A stretch of DNA of 6,560 bases, taken from Candidatus Mediterraneibacter gallistercoris. GTDB lineage: Bacteria; Bacillota_A; Clostridia; Lachnospirales; Lachnospiraceae. The notes beneath the pieces are model-generated. The model saw only the letters and a program-made list of their open reading frames with translations. It was not told the origin of the DNA and made no database searches. Each line of letters opens with the position of its first letter. Position 1 is the first letter of the stretch. The position numbers and the translations under genes are program-made. Location of the stretch: the NCBI GenBank assembly GCA_019119745.1, contig DWWI01000207.1, forward strand, positions 1 through 6,560, given 5' to 3'. Shown here piece after piece: positions 1-6,446 of this stretch.

Positions 1-101
1 ATCAATTAGGGTCAGTGGAAACAGTAGGTATTACAGCAGGGGCATCCACGCCCAACAATATAATTGAGGAGGTTCAAAATAATGTCAGAATTATCTTTTG
101 A
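1..101 (+). CDS. ispH: IspH C-terminus (partial): 4-hydroxy-3-methylbut-2-enyl diphosphate reductase
   Basis: This is the 3' end of a gene whose start lies left of the window. The frame with codons starting at position 3 reads through GITAGASTPNNIIEEV and stops at TGA 99-101. The G(I/V)TAGAS(T/A)P signature followed by an amphipathic helix is the conserved C-terminus of IspH (LytB). In the family, IspH is a cytoplasmic 4Fe-4S enzyme that makes IPP and DMAPP in the last step of the MEP isoprenoid pathway, and the serine of the TAGAS motif lies in the substrate diphosphate pocket. Only about 32 residues are visible, and the cluster cysteines are outside the window. The last 20 bases overlap the start of the S1 gene in another frame, and the S1 ribosome binding site lies inside these codons, so the two genes are probably translationally coupled. 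The family call rests on a short but very characteristic motif. Confidence 0.88.
   Translation, partial: QLGSVETVGITAGASTPNNIIEEVQNNVRIIF
66..72 (+). promoter_or_regulatory. Ribosome binding site of the S1 gene, inside ispH
   Basis: GAGGAGG lies 9 bases before the ATG at 82. It selects ATG 82 over the in-frame TTG at 64, which has no upstream Shine-Dalgarno sequence. The site is formed by the two Glu codons of the IspH C-terminus. Confidence 0.8.
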
Positions 102-1173
102 ACAGATGTTAGACGAGTCATTCAAAACAATTCGTAACGGAGAGGTAGTTGAAGGTACTGTAATCGATGTAAAACCGGATGAGATTATCCTTAATATCGG
201 ATATAAGGCAGACGGTATCATTACAAAGAACGAGTATTCTAATGATCAGTCTCTCGACCTTACAACTGTTGTTTCTGTTGGGGATAAAATGACAGTTAAA
301 GTTCTGAAAGTAAATGACGGAGAAGGTCAGGTTCTTCTTACATATAAGAGACTTGCAGCTGAGAAAGGAAATGAAAGACTTCGTGAGGCATATGAGAATA
401 AAGAGGTTCTCAAGGCTACAGTTACTCAGATCCTTGGCGGCGGTATCTGTGCAACGGTTGATGAAGTAAGAGTATTTATTCCTGCAAGCCTTGTATCTGA
501 TTCCTATGAGAAAGATCTCAGCAAATATGAGGGACAGGAGATTGAGTTCGTGATCAGCGAGTTCAATCCGAGAAGAAACCGTGTGATCGGTGACAGAAGA
601 CAGCTTCTCGTTGCAGAGCGCGCTGAAAAACAGAAAGAACTTTTTGCAAAACTTAAAGTAGGCGACAGAATCGACGGTACTGTCAAGAATGTGACAGATT
701 TCGGCGCTTTTGTTGATCTGGGCGGAGTCGACGGACTTCTCCACATTTCCGAAATGTCATGGGGCAGAGTTGACAATCCGAAAAAACTCTTCCATGTAGG
801 AGATCCGCTGACTGTACTTGTAAAAGACATTCATGATACAAAAATCGCACTCAGCCTGAAGTTCCCGGAAACAAATCCATGGGCAAATGCAGCTGAAGAT
901 TTTGCGGTTGGAAAAATCATTACAGGAAAAGTTGCACGTATGACAGATTTCGGCGCATTTGTTGAACTTGCACCGGGAGTTGACGCACTTCTCCATGTTT
1001 CACAGATTTCCAGAACACATGTTGACAAGCCGTCCGATGTGCTTTCCATTGGTCAGGAGATCACAGCAAAAATTGTTGATCTTAATGAAGCAGAGAAGAA
1101 GATCAGTCTCAGCATGAAGGTACTTGAGCCTGAGCATACAGAAGATGCTCCTGCTGAGGATACAGAAGCATAA
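82..1173 (+). CDS. rpsA: 30S ribosomal protein S1 homologue (four S1 domains)
   Basis: A 363-residue cytoplasmic RNA-binding protein with four S1 (OB-fold) domains at about residues 20-91, 107-175, 193-261 and 277-347, followed by an acidic tail (EPEHTEDAPAEDTEA). Domains 3 and 4 are textbook S1 repeats with TDFGAFV, a G-V-D-(G/A)-L-L-H-(I/V)-S motif and closing (I/L)SLSxK-type strands. Domains 1 and 2 are more divergent. E. coli S1 has six domains; shorter four-domain forms are usual in Firmicutes, where the protein is thought to help mRNA binding or RNA metabolism rather than being a stable copy of E. coli S1. The start at ATG 82 is set by GAGGAGG at 66-72. The gene overlaps ispH by 20 bases in a different frame; in many clostridia the two are a single fused protein. 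Family assignment is firm, the precise role is not. Confidence 0.93.
   Translation: MSELSFEQMLDESFKTIRNGEVVEGTVIDVKPDEIILNIGYKADGIITKNEYSNDQSLDLTTVVSVGDKMTVKVLKVNDGEGQVLLTYKRLAAEKGNERLREAYENKEVLKATVTQILGGGICATVDEVRVFIPASLVSDSYEKDLSKYEGQEIEFVISEFNPRRNRVIGDRRQLLVAERAEKQKELFAKLKVGDRIDGTVKNVTDFGAFVDLGGVDGLLHISEMSWGRVDNPKKLFHVGDPLTVLVKDIHDTKIALSLKFPETNPWANAAEDFAVGKIITGKVARMTDFGAFVELAPGVDALLHVSQISRTHVDKPSDVLSIGQEITAKIVDLNEAEKKISLSMKVLEPEHTEDAPAEDTEA
692..956 (+). repeat. Two copies of a 16-base exact repeat in the S1 domain-coding region
   Basis: TGACAGATTTCGGCGC occurs at 692-707 and again at 941-956, in the same reading frame, coding for the TDFGA strand of S1 domains 3 and 4. Similarity continues at lower identity for roughly 60 bases downstream. 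It reflects duplication of the S1 domain and is not a mobile repeat. Confidence 0.85.
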
Positions 1174-1186
1174 GATTATTCAGTAG

Positions 1187-1224
1187 AAAAAACGGAGCGG
1201 CAGAAATATGTCACTCCGTTTTTT
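1187..1224 (+). terminator. Rho-independent terminator after the S1 gene
   Basis: Eleven perfect pairs join AAAAAACGGAG (1187-1197) to CTCCGTTTTTT (1214-1224). A small inner extension pairs 1199-1202 with 1209-1212 (one G-T pair) around the loop GAAATA. The T run on the 3' arm makes this a classic intrinsic terminator, and the A run on the 5' arm would let it work in the other direction too. It starts 13 bases after the S1 stop and separates the ispH-S1 unit from the rnf operon. Confidence 0.93.
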
Positions 1225-1243
1225 ATGCAATATTGTTAATTAT

Positions 1244-1272
1244 TCGACAAGATGTTTGTGCAAATATGCAAT
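1244..1272 (+). promoter_or_regulatory. Candidate sigma-A promoter for the rnf operon (upstream option)
   Basis: TCGACA (1244-1249, five of six matches to TTGACA) is followed after 17 bases by TGCAAT (1267-1272, four of six matches to TATAAT, but lacking the important second A). It lies between the S1 terminator and rnfC in an A+T-rich stretch. A promoter is expected somewhere here, but this exact site is a weak call. Confidence 0.3.
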
Positions 1273-1289
1273 TTTTATTGCTGATTCAC

Positions 1290-1318
1290 TGGATTTTAGT
1301 GCTTTAATCTAGTACAAT
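1290..1318 (+). promoter_or_regulatory. Candidate sigma-A promoter for the rnf operon (downstream option)
   Basis: TACAAT (1313-1318, five of six matches to the -10 consensus) is preceded at 17 bases by a poor -35 (TGGATT, 1290-1295, three of six). Start of transcription would be near 1325, leaving a leader of about 70 bases that contains the hairpin at 1341-1367. Confidence 0.3.
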
Positions 1319-1340
1319 AATATAGATAAATCAAAGGCGA

Positions 1341-1367
1341 AAACAGCGGTTAGTCAGACTGCTGTTT
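1341..1367 (+). promoter_or_regulatory. Leader hairpin before rnfC, terminator-like
   Basis: AAACAGC (1341-1347) pairs perfectly with GCTGTTT (1361-1367). The stem extends inward by four more pairs (1348-1351 with 1357-1360, two of them G-T) to a five-base loop, AGTCA. The 3' side runs into TTTATTTG, so it resembles a weak intrinsic terminator or attenuator. It ends 13 bases before the rnfC Shine-Dalgarno sequence (AAGGAAG, 1381-1387), so it could also affect mRNA stability or translation. I recognise no known riboswitch here. The pairing is seen directly; the function is inferred. Confidence 0.5.
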
Positions 1368-1393
1368 ATTTGCTGTTAGAAAGGAAGAGTAAA

Positions 1394-2713
1394 ATGGGAC
1401 TTCTGACATTTAAAGGCGGAATCCATCCGGATGATGGGAAACGTTTTTCTAAAGATCAGGCAATCCGTCCGATCACGCCGAAAGGCGATATGGTATACCC
1501 TCTGTCACAGCACATTGGTGCACCTGCCAACCCGGTTGTGAAAAAGGGAGACCATGTTCTGAAAGGACAGTTGATCGCTGAAGCAGGCGGTTTTGTGTCT
1601 GCCCCTGTTTATTCATCTGTATCAGGTACTGTAAAAGGACTTGAACAGCGTTTTAACCCGACAGGAAGCAAAACGGAATGCATTGTGATTGAAAACGATG
1701 GCGAGTATCAGGAAATCGAGTACGAGCCGGTGAAACCACTGGGAGAAATGACCAGAGAGGAGATACTCGATCGAATCGGAAATGCCGGGATCGTCGGTAT
1801 GGGCGGCGCCGGATTCCCTACGAAGGTAAAACTTTCGCCGAAGGAACCCGACAAGATTGAGTACATCATTGCCAACTGTGCTGAGTGTGAACCGTATATC
1901 ACGGCCGACTACAGAAGAATGCTGGAAAATACGGAAGAGCTCGTAAGCGGTATGAAAGTAGTACTTTCACTGTTTCCGAATGCAAAAGGATATTTTGCAG
2001 TAGAGGACAATAAGAAGGACTGTGCTGAAAAAATCAGAGCAGCCATCGCGGACGAGCCGCGCATGGATGTAAAACTTCTTATGACGAAATATCCGCAGGG
2101 CGCAGAACGTCAGCTGATCTATGCTGTAACCAGACGTGCAATCAATTCCTCAATGCTTCCGGCAGATGCCGGATGTATCGTAGACAATGTAGAGACTTTG
2201 ATCGGCATACATACCGCGGTAGTAGAAGGAAAACCGCTGATGGAGAGGGTTGTCACCGTAAGCGGCGACGCAATCACGTCCCCCGGTAATTTCAAGGTAC
2301 TTCTTGGTTCAAATCATCAGGAGCTGATTGAAGCAGCAGGAGGCTTTTCTGCTGAACCTGAAAAGCTGATCTCCGGCGGACCGATGATGGGATTTGCTAT
2401 GGTAACTGCTGATGCCCCTGTCACAAAGACTTCTTCATCTATCCTTGCCTTTAAAGAGGATATTGTCGCGAAGAGTCCTGAAACGGCATGCATCAACTGC
2501 GGAAGATGTGTGGAAGTCTGTCCAAGCAGGATTGTTCCGTCCAGACTGGCGGATCTGGCACAGCGTCATGACGAGGAAGCTTTTGTTGCAATGAACGGGC
2601 TTGAGTGTGTGGAATGCGGTTCCTGCAGCTATGTCTGCCCCGCAAAGAGACCGTTGAAGCAGGCCATTGGCTCTATGCGTAAAACGGCTCTTGCAAACAA
2701 AAGGAAAAAGTAA
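1394..2713 (+). CDS. rnfC: Rnf complex subunit RnfC (NADH/FMN and 4Fe-4S subunit)
   Basis: A 439-residue peripheral subunit on the cytoplasmic side of the Rnf ferredoxin:NAD+ oxidoreductase, where electrons meet NAD(H). The N-terminus has the family's GGIHP signature. A nucleotide/FMN-binding region carries GMGGAGFPTKVK (about residues 135-146) and NCAECEPYITADY (from 161), as in NuoF and NqrF-type NADH sites. Two 4Fe-4S motifs follow: C366-C369-C372-C376-P and C405-C408-C411-C415-P. The length fits the short clostridial form without the long Ala/Lys-rich tail of proteobacterial RnfC. ATG 1394 is chosen because AAGGAAG lies 6 bases upstream; the in-frame TTG at 1370 lies within the leader hairpin region and has no such site. 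It is the first gene of the rnf operon and is followed by rnfD after 16 bases. All expected motifs are intact. Confidence 0.96.
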   Translation: MGLLTFKGGIHPDDGKRFSKDQAIRPITPKGDMVYPLSQHIGAPANPVVKKGDHVLKGQLIAEAGGFVSAPVYSSVSGTVKGLEQRFNPTGSKTECIVIENDGEYQEIEYEPVKPLGEMTREEILDRIGNAGIVGMGGAGFPTKVKLSPKEPDKIEYIIANCAECEPYITADYRRMLENTEELVSGMKVVLSLFPNAKGYFAVEDNKKDCAEKIRAAIADEPRMDVKLLMTKYPQGAERQLIYAVTRRAINSSMLPADAGCIVDNVETLIGIHTAVVEGKPLMERVVTVSGDAITSPGNFKVLLGSNHQELIEAAGGFSAEPEKLISGGPMMGFAMVTADAPVTKTSSSILAFKEDIVAKSPETACINCGRCVEVCPSRIVPSRLADLAQRHDEEAFVAMNGLECVECGSCSYVCPAKRPLKQAIGSMRKTALANKRKK

Positions 2714-2719
2714 GAGAGG
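2713..2719 (+). promoter_or_regulatory. Ribosome binding site that sets the rnfD TTG start
   Basis: AGAGAGG, followed by 10 bases and then TTG at 2730. There is no in-frame ATG nearby that gives the conserved RnfD N-terminus; the only upstream option, at 2667, lies inside rnfC. Confidence 0.65.
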
Positions 2720-2729
2720 TGAGTGGGAA

Positions 2730-3662
2730 TTGAACGAGAAATTAAATGTATCATCATCGCCGCACATTCGTGACAAGGCCAAAAGCAGCAATATCATGCT
2801 CATGGTTGTGATCGGACTCCTCCCGGCAACATTATTCGGTATCTGGAACTTCCGCCATGAAAACGCGTGGATCCTTGTTGTAGTTACAACGGCAGCGGCT
2901 GTTTTATCTGAATATATCTGGGAAAAATTAATGCACAAACCGATTACGGTCAAAGATTTCAGCGCAGTCGTAACAGGTCTTCTGCTTGCGCTGAATCTTC
3001 CCCCTACACTTCCGTGGTGGATGGGAGTTGTAGGCGCTGTATTCGCGATCATAGTTGTCAAACAGCTCTTCGGCGGACTGGGACAGAACTTCATGAACCC
3101 GGCTCTTGCGGCGCGTTGTTTCCTGTTGATCTGTTTTACAGGAAGAATGACTTATTTCGTCTATGACGGAGTAACCGGGGCGACACCGCTTGCAGACCTG
3201 AAAGCGGGAGAAGCGGTCAACACAATGGATATGCTTCTCGGCTTTACGCGCGGTACGATTGGAGAGACTTCCGTCATTGCCATCATGATCGGAGCAATGT
3301 TCCTGATTCTGATGGGCGTAATCGACCTGCGCATTCCGGGATCATATATCATATCTTTTGTTGTATTTATTGTACTGTTCGGCGGCCATGGTCTCGACGC
3401 ACAGTATATCACCGCACATCTGTGCGGCGGTGGACTGATGCTCGGAGCCTGGTTCATGGCCACAGATTATGTAACATCTCCGATCACAAGCAGCGGAAAG
3501 ATCATTTACGGAATATGTATAGGACTTCTGACCGGACTGTTCCGTCTCTTCGGCGGTTCAGCGGAAGGCGTATCCTATGCGATCATTATCAGTAACCTTT
3601 TGGTTCCTCTGATCGAAAAGGTTACTCTTCCAAAACCATTTGGTAAAGGAGGAGAGAAGTAA
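2730..3662 (+). CDS. rnfD: Rnf complex subunit RnfD (membrane, covalent FMN)
   Basis: A 310-residue polytopic membrane protein of the NqrB/RnfD family, part of the electron and ion path across the membrane. The N-terminus NVSSSPHIRD is the conserved RnfD opening (residues 6-15). Hydrophobic segments fill most of residues 22-295. TGATP at 149-153 matches the flavinylation motif, so Thr152 is the expected site of phosphoester-linked FMN, which requires an ApbE transferase encoded elsewhere. GQNFMNPALAARC (118-130) is also typical. I place the start at TTG 2730 because it has a spaced Shine-Dalgarno sequence and yields the family N-terminus. The stop overlaps the rnfG start by one base (TAATG), suggesting translational coupling. 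Sure of family; the start codon is the main uncertainty. Confidence 0.95.
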   Translation: MNEKLNVSSSPHIRDKAKSSNIMLMVVIGLLPATLFGIWNFRHENAWILVVVTTAAAVLSEYIWEKLMHKPITVKDFSAVVTGLLLALNLPPTLPWWMGVVGAVFAIIVVKQLFGGLGQNFMNPALAARCFLLICFTGRMTYFVYDGVTGATPLADLKAGEAVNTMDMLLGFTRGTIGETSVIAIMIGAMFLILMGVIDLRIPGSYIISFVVFIVLFGGHGLDAQYITAHLCGGGLMLGAWFMATDYVTSPITSSGKIIYGICIGLLTGLFRLFGGSAEGVSYAIIISNLLVPLIEKVTLPKPFGKGGEK

Positions 3663-4288
3663 TGAACAAGATAATCAAAAATACACTGATCCTGACGGCG
3701 ATCACTGTCGTATCCGGGCTTCTCCTCGGCATTGTCTATAATGTCACGAAGGAGCCGATCGCACAGGCTCAGGAGAATACAAAGCAGGAAGCATATAGAG
3801 CAGTCCTTTCTGATGCATCCTCATTCGAATCTGTCGATTTCGATTCAGACAGCGCACTTTCCCTGCTCTCGGAAAACGGCTACACTTCCGATGAGATTAC
3901 CGAGGTTGTTGAAGGGACAGACGACAGCGGAGAAGTTATCGGATATGTCATCAGCGTCCAGTCAAGCGAAGCATATGACGGCACACTGGAATTATCAGTC
4001 GGTATTGCCACAGACGGTACTGTAAAAGGTGTTGAAATGCTGGATATCAGCGAGACAGCCGGTCTCGGAATGAAAGCTGATGAGGCGGAATTCAAAGATC
4101 AGTTTAAGGATAAGAATGTAGACAAATTCACCTACACAAAAACCGGTGAAAAAGGCGACGATATGATCGATGCCATAAGCGGTGCTACGATCACAACAAA
4201 CGCCGTTACCAATGCCGTAGATTCTGCACTTGTGTACTTCCAGAATGAATTAGGCGGCAGTCAGTTAGGAGGCGGAGTCAATGAATAA
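3662..4288 (+). CDS. rnfG: Rnf complex subunit RnfG (membrane-anchored, covalent FMN)
   Basis: A 208-residue protein with one N-terminal membrane helix (about residues 7-26) and a large acidic extracytoplasmic domain, of the NqrC/RnfG FMN-binding family. SGATITT at 173-179 is the flavinylation motif, with Thr176 the expected FMN attachment residue. The conserved ETAGLG stretch is at 131-136. RnfG and RnfD together carry electrons through the membrane part of the complex. AAAGGAGG (3645-3652) lies 9 bases before the ATG. It overlaps rnfD by one base and rnfE by eight, so translation of these genes is likely linked. Residues 45-85, between the helix and the flavin domain, are acidic, Ser-rich and poorly conserved in appearance. 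Nothing is broken or missing. Confidence 0.96.
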   Translation: MNKIIKNTLILTAITVVSGLLLGIVYNVTKEPIAQAQENTKQEAYRAVLSDASSFESVDFDSDSALSLLSENGYTSDEITEVVEGTDDSGEVIGYVISVQSSEAYDGTLELSVGIATDGTVKGVEMLDISETAGLGMKADEAEFKDQFKDKNVDKFTYTKTGEKGDDMIDAISGATITTNAVTNAVDSALVYFQNELGGSQLGGGVNE

Positions 4289-5042
4289 ATGTACAGAACG
4301 TATTTTTAACGGACTTGTAAAAGAAAACCCGACATTCGTCCTCATGCTCGGTATGTGTCCGACTCTTGCGGTCACTACGTCCGCTATCAATGGTATCGGT
4401 ATGGGGCTTTCAACAACAGCCGTACTGATCATGTCAAATATGCTGATCTCCATGCTGAGGAAAATTATACCGGATTCAGTCAGAATGCCGGCATTTATCG
4501 TGGTCGTTGCATCTTTCGTAACAATCGTAGACTTCCTGCTGGAAGGATTTGTGCCAAGCCTGTATGATTCCCTCGGACTTTACATACCGCTGATCGTGGT
4601 AAACTGTATCATTCTCGGACGTGCGGAGAGTTACGCATCAAAGAATCCGGTTCTCCCGTCCATTTTCGACGGTGTCGGCATGGGACTTGGATTTACGGTC
4701 GGCCTGACTTCGATCGGTATCGTAAGAGAGCTGATCGGTGCCGGCCAGATCTTCGGATTCCAGGTTATGCCGGATTCCTATGAGCCGTTTACGATCTTTA
4801 TCCTGGCTCCGGGAGCATTCTTTGTCCTTGCTTGTCTGGTCGCTCTTCAGAACAAAGTAAAGAGAAATCTTGCAAAGAAAGGCAAAGAAGTTCCGAAAAC
4901 CGCAGGATGCGGTGAAGGATGCGCTTCCTGCGCAAGCAGGGGAATCTGCGGGGGACATCTGTCGGGAACAGGAACAGTTTCCGGGATATCTTCTGACACT
5001 GTAAAAGATGCAGATAAAACGAATGAACAGGAGGGAGTATAA
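4281..5042 (+). CDS. rnfE: Rnf complex subunit RnfE with Cys-rich C-terminal tail
   Basis: A 253-residue member of the NqrD/RnfE family of six-helix membrane proteins. The core (about 1-198) has the hallmarks: NPTFVLMLGMCPTLAV near the N-terminus and VVNCIILGRAE mid-protein. C26 and C109 correspond to the family cysteines that, with the matching pair in RnfA, hold an iron centre in the membrane. The usual protein is about 195-215 residues; this one adds a basic linker (KVKRNLAKKGKE) and a tail with C210-x3-C214-x2-C217-x5-C223 followed by a polar Ser/Thr/Gly/Asp-rich stretch. The positive linker suggests a cytoplasmic tail. ATG 4281 follows AGGAGG (4267-4272) by 8 bases and overlaps rnfG. Its stop abuts the rnfA start exactly. 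Family call is firm; the role of the tail is unknown. Confidence 0.95.
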   Translation: MNKCTERIFNGLVKENPTFVLMLGMCPTLAVTTSAINGIGMGLSTTAVLIMSNMLISMLRKIIPDSVRMPAFIVVVASFVTIVDFLLEGFVPSLYDSLGLYIPLIVVNCIILGRAESYASKNPVLPSIFDGVGMGLGFTVGLTSIGIVRELIGAGQIFGFQVMPDSYEPFTIFILAPGAFFVLACLVALQNKVKRNLAKKGKEVPKTAGCGEGCASCASRGICGGHLSGTGTVSGISSDTVKDADKTNEQEGV

Positions 5043-5621
5043 ATGCAGGAATTACTTTTAATCGCAGTCGGTACTGCATTCGTCAATAACGTTGTACTCA
5101 GCCAGTTCCTCGGAATCTGTCCGTTCCTCGGCGTCTCAAAAAATGTAAAGACAGCAGCCGGAATGGGCGGCGCCGTTGTTTTCGTCATTACGATCGCATC
5201 TTTTGTGACCGGGCTGATCTACAAATTTATTCTCGGCAATCCGAATATTATGGGCGGTGAACTTGACTATCTGAATACGATCGTATTCATTCTGGTTATC
5301 GCAGCACTTGTACAATTTGTCGAGATGTTCCTGAAAAAATCTATGCAGTCACTTTACAATGCCCTCGGAGTCTACCTTCCGCTGATCACAACGAACTGTG
5401 CGGTTCTCGGCGTTGCGCTGACGAATGTGGAAAGCGGATACGGACTGCTGACAGGTGTTGTAAACGGATTCGCAACTGCTTTCGGATTCCTTGTATCCAT
5501 CGTACTTATGGCAGGTATCCGTGAGAAAACAGAGCATAATGATGTACCGGAATCCTTTAAGGGAACTCCGATCGTTCTTGTGACGGCTGGTCTGATGGCG
5601 ATCGCATTCTTTGGATTCTAA
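5043..5621 (+). CDS. rnfA: Rnf complex subunit RnfA (six-helix membrane subunit)
   Basis: A 192-residue polytopic membrane protein of the NqrE/RnfA family, the usual length. Diagnostic stretches are NNVVLSQFLGICPFLGVS (residues 15-32) and LPLITTNCAVLGVAL (112-126). C26 and C119 are the conserved membrane cysteines that pair with those of RnfE around a mid-membrane iron centre. The sequence is homologous to RnfE with inverted topology in the family. AGGAGGG (5029-5035) lies 7 bases before ATG, inside the 3' end of rnfE, and the start follows the rnfE stop with no gap. RnfB follows after 25 bases. It acts in the membrane core of the ion-pumping complex; whether Na+ or H+ is pumped cannot be read from the sequence. 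Confidence 0.97.
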   Translation: MQELLLIAVGTAFVNNVVLSQFLGICPFLGVSKNVKTAAGMGGAVVFVITIASFVTGLIYKFILGNPNIMGGELDYLNTIVFILVIAALVQFVEMFLKKSMQSLYNALGVYLPLITTNCAVLGVALTNVESGYGLLTGVVNGFATAFGFLVSIVLMAGIREKTEHNDVPESFKGTPIVLVTAGLMAIAFFGF

Positions 5622-5646
5622 GGATTGATATAGGAGGAAAGAGGAT

Positions 5647-6441
5647 ATGAGTATAATGGGAATTATTCTTGCCGTCGTCATAGTCGGCGGTACCGGTCTG
5701 TTCATCGGCATCTTCCTGGGAGTCTCTGATAAAGCGTTTGCAGTAGAAACAGATGAAAGAGAAGATGCTATCCTGGAAGTCCTTCCGGGAAACAACTGCG
5801 GCGGATGCGGTTATGCCGGATGTTCCGGACTTGCAGCGGCAATCGTGGCCGGAGAAGCTGAAGTTGGCGGATGTCCGGTAGGCGGCGCTCCCGTTGCCGA
5901 AAAAATAGGCGCGATCATGGGTGTGGACGCCGGAGAACAGGAAAGAAAAGTCGCTTTTGTCAAATGCGGCGGTACCTGTGAAAAGGCAAAGACAGAATAT
6001 GAATATTACGGAATCAAGGACTGCGTTATGGCAAGCCAGATGCAGGACGGCGGAGCAAAAGGCTGCGCATACGTATGTCTCGGATATGGCTCCTGTGTAG
6101 ATGCCTGTCCTTTTGACGCGATACATATCGTAGACGGTATCGCGGTTGTAGACAAGGAAGCCTGCAAGGCCTGCGGCAAATGCGTAGCTGTCTGCCCGAA
6201 ACATCTGATCGAGCTGATTCCATACAAACAGCAGACTTTCGTTCAGTGTAATTCTAACGAAAAAGGAAAAGCGCTGATGGACGTATGCCAGGTAGGATGT
6301 ATCGGCTGCCGCCTCTGCGAAAAGAACTGCGAGGCCGGAGCTATTACTGTAAGCAATTTCCTCGCACATATCGACGCGGATAAATGTACAAACTGCGGAG
6401 TGTGCGCAGAAAAATGCCCGAGGAAGATCATTAAGATATAA
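5647..6441 (+). CDS. rnfB: Rnf complex subunit RnfB (ferredoxin-oxidising Fe-S subunit)
   Basis: A 264-residue protein, thought to be the entry point for electrons from reduced ferredoxin. One N-terminal membrane helix (about residues 4-25) anchors a cytoplasmic Fe-S domain. The first cluster motif is C51-GG-C54-GYAG-C59 with C76 (CPVGG), the PF04060 pattern. Further cysteines form ferredoxin-like sets: C140/C144/C150/C154-P, C173/C176/C179/C183-P, C214/C218/C221/C224/C228, and C247/C250/C253/C257-P, with C107, C111, C126 and C201 in between. This matches the multi-cluster clostridial RnfB type and is somewhat shorter than the 333-residue form I recall for Acetobacterium. AGGAGG (5632-5637) lies 9 bases before ATG. 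It is the last gene of the operon; no ordinary + strand terminator follows, only the palindrome at 6447-6540. Confidence 0.97.
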   Translation: MSIMGIILAVVIVGGTGLFIGIFLGVSDKAFAVETDEREDAILEVLPGNNCGGCGYAGCSGLAAAIVAGEAEVGGCPVGGAPVAEKIGAIMGVDAGEQERKVAFVKCGGTCEKAKTEYEYYGIKDCVMASQMQDGGAKGCAYVCLGYGSCVDACPFDAIHIVDGIAVVDKEACKACGKCVAVCPKHLIELIPYKQQTFVQCNSNEKGKALMDVCQVGCIGCRLCEKNCEAGAITVSNFLAHIDADKCTNCGVCAEKCPRKIIKI

Positions 6442-6446
6442 ATTCG

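Noticed and set aside
64..81. Longer S1 start at TTG 64
   Set aside because: The ribosome binding site GAGGAGG lies inside this extension and points to ATG 82; the extra residues (LRRFKI) do not look like an S1 N-terminus.
118..744. A 208-codon minus-strand open frame opposite the S1 gene
   Set aside because: It runs antisense to a clear S1 protein. Its similarity to a second minus-strand frame at 757-996 is explained by the duplicated S1 domains on the + strand.
1370..1393. Longer rnfC start at TTG 1370
   Set aside because: It has no Shine-Dalgarno sequence and sits just after the leader hairpin; ATG 1394 has AAGGAAG at good spacing and gives the expected N-terminus.
2435..3094. A 219-codon minus-strand open frame across the rnfC-rnfD junction
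   Set aside because: It is antisense to two well-conserved genes and its translation shows no family features.
5557..6369. A 270-codon minus-strand open frame opposite rnfB
   Set aside because: It is antisense to rnfB, whose Cys-rich motifs are unmistakable; the mirrored protein has no recognisable domain and spans the rnfA-rnfB junction.
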